64,000 nucleotides of DNA, taken from the NCBI GenBank assembly GCA_020152595.1, contig JAIGNY010001444.1, positions 139,501 to 203,500 on the forward strand, written 5' to 3'. Below, piece after piece: positions 58,070-64,000 of this stretch. The position numbers and the translations under genes were made by a program. Under the pieces are notes generated by a model. The model saw nothing but the letters and a program-made list of their open reading frames with translations. It ran no database searches and was not told the origin of the DNA. Position 1 is the first letter of the stretch. Each line of letters opens with the position of its first letter. Source of the stretch: Chiridota heheva. Lineage: Eukaryota; Echinodermata; Holothuroidea; Apodida; Chiridotidae.

Positions 58070-58247
58070 CATGACGACGTTTTTCAGATACTTCAGACAG
58101 AGGTCTCAAAACTCACTTCAAGTCATGGAGATGATTGTCAATCTGTAGATTCAGAGACAACCACGTCCAGCAATATGTCACATAATGACAGCAGTGATTC
58201 ACCATCCATAAGTGCCCCAGGACAAACAACAAAAGACAACTTAAAGG
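58070..58247 (+). CDS. ANKRD27: ANKRD27/VARP-like exon 4: ankyrin cap and Ser/Thr-rich tail
   Basis: A 178-bp exon after CTCTCTTTCTTCACAG, starting in phase 0 and ending in phase 1 at AAGG|GTAAGA. Joined to the exon ending at 7384, it continues LTPLQLAE with HDDVFQILQTEVSKL, which supplies the second helix of the last ankyrin repeat. In what I recall of ANKRD27, the same place reads AEQ...IMELLQ. The rest (SSHGDDCQSVDSETTTSSNM, SHNDSSDSPSISAPGQTTKD) is a polar, low-complexity linker, probably disordered and phosphorylatable. Phase and structural continuity make this the true partner of exon 3 despite the 50.7-kb gap. Downstream exons are not clear; one weak candidate is 59348-59394. Confidence 0.75.
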
Positions 58248-59347
58248 GTAAGATAAATCATTAGAAAAAAATTGACCTTCACCATTTCGTTGATCAAGCT
58301 TGCCATTAGCTTGCTACAGCCTCAAACAAGCTTGTTTATGTTTTGCAAGCTTGTAGATCTGAGATGCAAATCAGATGCTTGTTTCGAAATAACTACTTTG
58401 TGATAGTTCCATTTATGTTCTTGCCGCAGGGCTCACCATTTCTATAAGGAATAACTTATTGAACATCAACGTTTCCATTTTGTTGTTATAGTCATGAAAT
58501 AGCAAGTTGTCTCATTCCCACATATCAACTGAACTTTGGAAATTCAACCACAATTCATTTATCTAAAAAATGAATATATTCAAGAAATATATGTTTCCAA
58601 GAAGTGTATATTTCCATGTACATTTCCACATGAAGCAATATCTTTCCTTAGATATGGTTCATCAATCATTCACAGTTAATGCACACATCACCTCAGGCAT
58701 ATGATACCGACTATTTTAATCACCAGTTTGCAAACAGATTTCTTCCACTAAGACACCTAACACAGATGAGTGATTACTCAGCACTGGCTTTCTGTAATCT
58801 TATACACACACACACAATAACCTTGGGCTACTTGGTTGTGGTGTGCATGGGAATGGCAGATGAACAATCATTGTTTGGAGTGGAAACACAATACACTGAA
58901 CAGGAAGTCTGGTTGGTAATTGTCATACCTGAGTTTTCAGGATTAACTCTGATGTCGGGTGTGGGTAGGCTTTTAAAGAAACTTTTTGGCATGCAAGAAA
59001 TATACGCTTTCCAAACATTTCCAAGAAATGTACTTTTCCAAGAAATGTACCTTTCCAAGAAATGTACTTTTCGAAGAAATGTACATTTCCAACCAGATAT
59101 TTACATTTCCAACCAAGAAATTTATATTTCCAACATTTCTTGGAATTTTTACATTTGCAAGAAATGTACATTTCTTGGAAATTTACATTTTCCAAGAAAT
59201 TAAATTTCTTGGAAATTTACATTTTCAAGAAATTTACATTTCTTGGAAATTTACATTTTCTAAGAAATTAACATTTCTTGTTGTTTTAACACTGAAAGCT
59301 AGATTCAGATGAAGTAGAAATAAAAGCTACATGTTTGTCTTTTTCAG
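58248..59347 (+). other. Intron after ankyrin exon 4, with AAATGTA repeats
   Basis: 58285-58360 has CAAGCTTG palindromes like those at 46760-47670. 58985-59285 is a degenerate repeat of CCAAGAAATGTACATTTCC in both orientations, able to form many small hairpins. A 174-codon open frame (58679-59203) runs into this repeat and shows no family features. Confidence 0.6.
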
Positions 59348-59394
59348 CTGTTAATGGCACTTTCCTGACTTTACATATGGACCTTCTCATTTAA
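59348..59394 (+). CDS. Candidate terminal exon of the ankyrin gene (weak)
   Basis: TTTGTCTTTTTCAG precedes CTGTTAATGG. In the phase left by 58247 (one base) it reads A, VNGTFLTLHMDLLI, stop at 59392-59394. Only splice-site quality and phase support it; the peptide has no recognisable similarity and the real gene may continue beyond the window. Confidence 0.15.
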
Positions 59395-59454
59395 TAATAT
59401 GTGAACGTGTCACATTGGTCACCTCATGTCAATGATCTGATATACTGTATATGC

Positions 59455-60240
59455 TTTTTAGTTCTGATGCAATAGCATCAGGAACCAATGCGGTCATGAT
59501 GGCGTGACGCTAGGTCATAAATATGCTATCTCAAGAACGATACACCGGATTCATGTTATATGTGGTACATATATAGCCCATGGTCCGTAGATGTGCCCTA
59601 TTGTTTGGTGGTGATGTCATGCATATTAATGAGCAAGGCGGGGCTTAATGTTATAATCTTTAAATGTTTATATTTTAACAACCATTGTCTGTTTTGTTTC
59701 ATATTTGGTGTAATTATGTTGTTAATTAATATGTACATGTTCATGATACTAAAATGTTGAATTTCATTAGTATGCATAGTGGGCAGGGCTTAACATGATT
59801 TTGTTAAAAAGAGCTTGTAAGCACAGTATGTCAAGAATGGTACATGGGATTCAGTTCATATGTGGTACACAGAAAACTCATGGTCCGCTGATGTGCCCTA
59901 TTGTTTTTGATGGTGATGTCATGTATATTAATGAGTAGGCTTGGCTTAATGTTAAAATGCTCATATGTTAACTATAGTATTTGTTTGATATGTGGTATAA
60001 TTATGTTGTTAGCTGGTGTGTACAATGTCATTATACTAAAATCTTAAATTTCATTAGTATGCATAGGCTTGACATGATTTTGTTGAGGAGAGCTTGTAAA
60101 CACAGTATCTCAAGAATAATAGGTCATATGTGGTACACAGATTGCCCGTGGACTGCAGACCTGCCCTACTGTTTTTGGTGGCAATGTCATGCATATTAAT
60201 GAATGGACAAGGTATAAAGTTAAATTTTTAAAATGTTCAT
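59455..60240. repeat. Family C repeat element, about 2.5 tandem monomers
   Basis: Starts with GATGCAATAGCATCAGGAAC and GCGGTCATGATGGCGTGACG. Monomers of about 280-300 bp start at 59522, 59822 and 60102, with TATCTCAAGAACGATACACC, GCCCATGGTCCG, GATGTGCCCTATTGTTT and GTCATGCATATTAATGAG in each. Related copies are at 35510-35900, and the 5' end alone at 15246-15290. No open frame is conserved between monomers. Confidence 0.85.
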
Positions 60241-61180
60241 ATTTTAACAACTGCATGTCTGGTTTGTTTCATATTTGAAATAATTATGTTACAAGTGTAC
60301 ATGTTAATGGGATAACAGTGGTTGAATTTAATTAATTATGAAATTCCATTCTTGTGAGAACTGAGTTATTTAGTTGTCATTGTTATTTTGAGCCCATTGC
60401 AATGTGCAATAACGTTTATTATACAATAGCTCAAATTTAAAGTCTATATTGCACGTCGGAAAGGTTTTCTGGTTGTGCATCATTGTGCACTCTGGTACAT
60501 GGTTAATCATTTAAAAAGCTATTTTAGATGTCATGCACTATCTTTCCTCTTCTCTGTGTTATGTAAGCACACTTCCAGAAAATAGGCTAAGTTAGCAAGT
60601 TTTAAGCAACTTTTAAACAGCATTGCAATTTACAGTTGTATAAGAGCACATATTTTGCCATCTCGTTCGTGTTATCACAAAATGTATGCACAGCTTGATC
60701 TTTGTTCTGATAAGCACGGGCTTTTAGCATATGTGAGCCACACACTTGATACACCATTGAATAAACCCATGTTTTTGTAGAGTATGTTTTTAACCAATTC
60801 TATGTTTTAGATAAGTTCTATATTATATTACATTATGCATTTGTTTTGCATGTTTTATGCCCAAATCTATCTGCATTCTGGTACCCATGGGCTATCAGTA
60901 CGTAGGAGTTCAATCTTTGATAAATCTTTAAAATGGATTTTGAATATGAACATGTGTTGTAAATAATTCAATGTTAGCTTGCCTTGCATGACTGAATGCA
61001 TCATTTGTTCGGCACTGACAAAGCACGAGCCTTGCAAAGTATTCGACTGCAATATTTGCTTATTTTGCCAGCAGCTTTTCTGCTTTCTGCCTTATTCATG
61101 GTCCAACTATGCCAAGACCTTAAATCATCTGCATTTTCATTGCAAATTGTTGAACCCATCATTTGCTGACAGATAATTTT
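60241..61180 (+). other. Unresolved sequence
   Basis: AT-rich. A 65-codon frame at 60979-61176 is Cys-rich (MPCMTECIICSALTKHEPCK) but has no further support. Confidence 0.45.
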
Positions 61181-61184
61181 TTTG

Positions 61185-61380
61185 TAATGGTTCTAAGAAT
61201 TGAAATGAACTCCAAAGCTACATCAGGAATGCTGCCCTCTTTCTCCTTTCAAGAAACAATTGAAGAAGTTTATACTTCAACAAAATGCCAGAAGTGACTG
61301 TCTGCTTTACTTAGCGCCTAAGAGTCAAATATTTGAGATTTTGGCACTCCATAAATGTCAATGTTTGATTGATTGATTGA
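61185..61380 (+). mobile_element. LINE ORF2 C-terminus and 3' tail, degraded
   Basis: 61205-61260 reads NELQSYIRNAALFLL in one frame and, after a shift, SFKKQLKKFILQQNARSDCL, matching the 'NSLPxxIRNAxSLxxFKKQLKxxLF' ending of CR1/L2-type LINE ORF2 proteins. It ends with (GATT)n at 61365-61380. Only about 200 bp remain. Confidence 0.55.
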
Positions 61381-61404
61381 TATGGATTTAAGGCAGATGT
61401 AAAC

Positions 61405-61715
61405 TTTGGGGGTCCATCATATTTTTGCCTCCTTTATTTCATCTTTCATTAAAACATGTCTTTTAATGTTTCTTCGGCAAGCCAGTTTCTGCATGCATTC
61501 AGCAGGTGCTTGCAAGATGTCAACTTCTGCACACATGATTTCATTTGTGAGTGGTTCAAACAACCAAACAAATGCACCATCAAAATCCAACTATTTACAG
61601 GTCCCTATAGTCTCAATCTTCCTCAGCAATGATTCTGGGATGTCAACTCCAATCTCATCCAAAGATATTAAAGACGCATCAAGAATTATTTCAAGATTCA
61701 ATTGTGTGATAAGAT
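61405..61715 (-). pseudogene. Coding-like remnant of unknown family
   Basis: On the minus strand one frame runs about 104 codons with a single stop. It gives LITQLNLEIILDASLISLDE, IGVDIPESLLRKIETIGTCK, then stop, LDFDGAFVWLFEPLTNEIMC and AEVDILQAPAECMQKLACRR, then NIKRHVLMKDEIKEAKI and stop. Composition is protein-like (charged, with regular hydrophobic spacing). The 103-codon plus-strand frame over the same bases (MGVHHIFASF...) is probably its shadow. I do not recognise it; it could be a decayed transposon protein or a pseudogene. Confidence 0.35.
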
Positions 61716-61974
61716 AATGCTAGTGTTCATGTTCTTTTTTTCCCATGTGAATTCTCTCTTCATATTTTCTTTAAGCTTTTGGAGGTTTTAACCCCACAAG
61801 TGTTCACTGGGTTGATATGTGTCTAAAGTTTTTTTTTGTACAAATAATTTTTCCTTTAGGATTTTGTTACTGTGATATAAAATTGATTTTTCATAAACTT
61901 TGTATCAACTTAACTTGTTTTCCATTTTCAATGGCTCTTTCTTTTTGATGATCAGTGGAAATTTGTATGGCACA

Positions 61975-62110
61975 TCCTGAAGTAGCAAGCAAATTATAGC
62001 ACATCCTGATGTAACAAGCAAATTATAGCACATCCTGAAGTAGCAAGCAAATTATAGTACATTATGGAGTAGCAAGCAAATTATTGCACATCCTGAAGTA
62101 GCAAGCAAAT
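61975..62110. repeat. Tandem repeat, 29-bp unit, 5 copies
   Basis: Unit CACATCCTGAAGTAGCAAGC plus AAATTATAG. Confidence 0.94.
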
Positions 62111-62339
62111 TAAAAGATCATAAAGATGGATGTTCTTTATTATTAACATTATAAGAAACATTTGTATTACAACATTTATTTTAAGGAAAATGGACAGGAA
62201 GAAGCAACAGATGAAATGTTTCATACATAACATTAATTAAGCATTGATTAAAAATTGATCAAAGTTTGAAACTTAATCAAACTTTAAAAACTGATCTTCT
62301 CAGATTGTAACCAATATAGAAATTGTGACACATGTCCAT

Positions 62340-62730
62340 AGACCCTTTTGATGCAAGGCCCGGATGTATGATGCTCACATCCCCTCATCATGCTTAGCTG
62401 ACCCATGTCTGTGTTTGGTTCTAGAAAATCACTACTTGCCTTACGAGAGCGACGTGACAACTGATCCTATTCTCCTAAACTATTTTCGCTCCAATTTCTC
62501 TCCAATTTGCACCTTTTTGTTTTATAACTTCATTTTCGGATTTTCTTTTCGGTGGATGGGCTTTTATCCTCGGTGAGATCGTTTCTTTTCTTTTTTTCTA
62601 TTATATTTTCCCTCGTTCTGTCCCGACTTTTCACGCCCTTCGTTACTAATACAGCGGTCCCCATATAGTGGTTCCGCGATTTTTTTTCTAGCTGCCTCGG
62701 GTCTCTCGGCCCTTGGTTTTTTCTTTCATA
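62340..62730 (+). mobile_element. Probable 5' UTR of the second I-superfamily LINE
   Basis: Pyrimidine-rich, GC-enriched sequence directly before ORF1. The base composition changes from AT-rich at about 62340. The exact 5' end is not determinable without a second full copy. Confidence 0.45.
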
Positions 62731-64000
62731 ATGACAAAGCGCCTATGCAGTGACCTTGACCTTGACCCCCCCTCCCCGTGACCCACCTGCTACCATCATT
62801 GACCATTCTGCAACCCCAATCCCAAAAATCCTTATAATCCATGCCACCAACAAGCAGGAAAGCTTTAAAAAAGTTTCTCCTTTCCTCATCCATAAAGCCC
62901 TCTTTGGCCTTGTCGGTACCCTCCCCAAAGTCTCTACCCTTAGATCCGGTGATCTCCTGGTGCACTGCACCAGGGACACACAAGCCACCACCCTCCTTTC
63001 CACCAAAACCCTATCCAACTCTGGTATCGACATCACAGTCACCCCCCATCGTTCCCTAAACTCCAGCAAAGGCGTCATACGCACCCGCGATCTTGCGTAC
63101 ATGACCGATGACGACCTCCAAGAAGAACTAGCTAACCAACATGTAACCAAGCCCGTCGTCTCGTTCTAAAGAGAGACGGAGCCGAAACTCCCACCAACAC
63201 CATATTTCTCACTTTCGCAACTCCAACTCTCCTCCCACATCATTGCCGGCTACCTGAGAATCCAGGTCGCCCCTTATATTCCTAACCCTTTACGTTGCTA
63301 CAATTGTCAGAGGTATGGCCACGGGAAAAACTCCTGCCACAGCCAAGCGCTGTGGTAACTGCGGAGCCCCGGACCATGACAACACCTCCTGCACTAACCC
63401 CCACTCTGCACAAATTGTGACGGTAAACACCCAGCAAACCATCCCTCCTTCTCGAAAGACTGTCCCACCTGGCTTCAGGAAAAACAAATAACTAAACTTA
63501 AAACCCTTAACCCCAACATAACCTACCCTGAGGCCAGGAAACAATTCCTCGCTTCCTTAACTCCAAGCCTTCCTACTCAAACGTAGTCTCCTCTAACTCT
63601 AATTCCGTCCCCCCAAACACAACTAACACAACAAAAACTAACTCCCATGCCCAAACCGACCTCACCTGGCTCTTCTTACCTAGTCCTAAGCCCATCACCA
63701 TTTCCAACAACCCAATCACACCCAATACCCACACCACCTCCACCACCACTTCTCTCCTCAACCCCCTTCCTACTCTAAAGCCCCTACCGCCCCTACACCA
63801 ACTCCACTAATACCTTCATACATCAAGCTAAAACCAGCCAAGCAAACAACCAACAAACCAACAAATCAACCAGCAAACAACCAACCAAAAAAACAACCAA
63901 TCAACAAACAACCTATCAACAAACAACCAATCAACAAACAACCCACCTCCCAAACCCACACTGAAGAGAGTATGGATTGTTCGATTACGAACACACCGAT
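62731..64000 (+). pseudogene. I-superfamily LINE ORF1 (gag-like), frameshifted, cut by window end
   Basis: ATG at 62731 (MTKRLCSDLDLDPPSP) runs into a CCCCCCC tract, where a one-base shift moves coding to the frame open to 63169. That frame gives IPKILIIHATNKQESFKKVS, FLIHKALFGLVGTLPKVSTL and SGDLLVHC, typical of ORF1. Past a stop, shifted frames give PLRCYNCQRYGHGKNSC and CGNCGAPDHDNTSC. A third incomplete knuckle precedes NHPSFSKDCPTWLQEKQI, and YPEARKQF follows. These CCHC knuckles bind LINE RNA. The end (63560-64000) is Pro/Thr/Asn-rich linker. No ORF2 is reached. Cytosine-rich composition matches the LINE at 10325. Confidence 0.87.
63830..63955. repeat. CAAACAACCAAT low-complexity tract
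   Basis: AAACAACCAATCAAC-type 12-15-bp steps within the linker after the ORF1 zinc knuckles. Confidence 0.85.

Noticed and set aside
58679-59203. 174-codon plus-strand frame
   Set aside because: Half of it is the AAGAAATGTAC repeat; no domain and no splice link to the ankyrin exons in the right phase.

Overview
This is a 64-kb window of animal nuclear DNA: AT-rich, intron-dominated, with spliced exons and very high repeat content. It shows no bacterial features (no operons, dense genes, tRNA or rRNA that I could see). The mix of LINEs, hAT-type elements, a DIRS-like remnant and many short-unit tandem arrays suits a marine invertebrate, perhaps a deuterostome such as an echinoderm, hemichordate or cephalochordate. 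That placement is inference; the species cannot be read from the sequence.

Host genes. Four plus-strand exons (1944-2147, 3578-3697, 7223-7384, 58070-58247) have consensus splice sites and join in phase 0. They encode about four and a half ankyrin repeats followed by a Ser/Thr/Asp-rich tail. Order and wording match, from memory, the C-terminal ankyrin block of ANKRD27/VARP, a VPS9-domain endosomal trafficking protein. The last intron is 50,685 bp and holds most of the window. Inside it, on the same strand, lies a second exon pair (23051-23148 and 29608-29846) that joins in a different phase and ends in a stop codon: a nested or domesticated gene that cannot be part of the ankyrin transcript.

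Mobile elements. Three copies of one I-superfamily LINE are present. A 5'-truncated copy (10325-14117) carries endonuclease, reverse transcriptase and RNase H and has a 9-bp target duplication. An internally deleted 3' fragment lies at 55147-55931. An ORF1 (gag-like) portion with zinc knuckles, 62731-64000, runs off the window. Other elements are an older LINE RT fragment on the minus strand (45389-45873), three LINE 3'-tail-like ends, a DIRS-like remnant with palindromic termini (about 4450-6492), and three non-autonomous DNA transposons. Two of those (27412-27962 and 44218-45124) have hAT-like termini and exact 8-bp target duplications; the third is at 21593-22291.

Repeats. More than a dozen tandem arrays lie in the introns, with unit lengths of 15, 19/24, 24, 29, 33, 35, 38, 39-40, 42, 43, 48 and 69 bp. 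Units divisible by three, or arrays simply free of stops, give long open frames on several strands; I regard these as non-genes. Two dispersed families pair a short terminal palindrome with an internal tandem array, an architecture like Helitron-related HINE elements. Family A (1-314, 39730-42464, 51351-52987) carries the GCCATGTGGGACATGGGAT array. Family B (315-1007; 9577-10315 plus 14127-14760) carries about 125-150-bp monomers with AGGTCA direct repeats. Several arrays multiply motifs that look like transcription-factor sites: CACGTG E-boxes, TGACTCAG/TGACATCA bZIP-like sites and DR1 nuclear-receptor-like sites.
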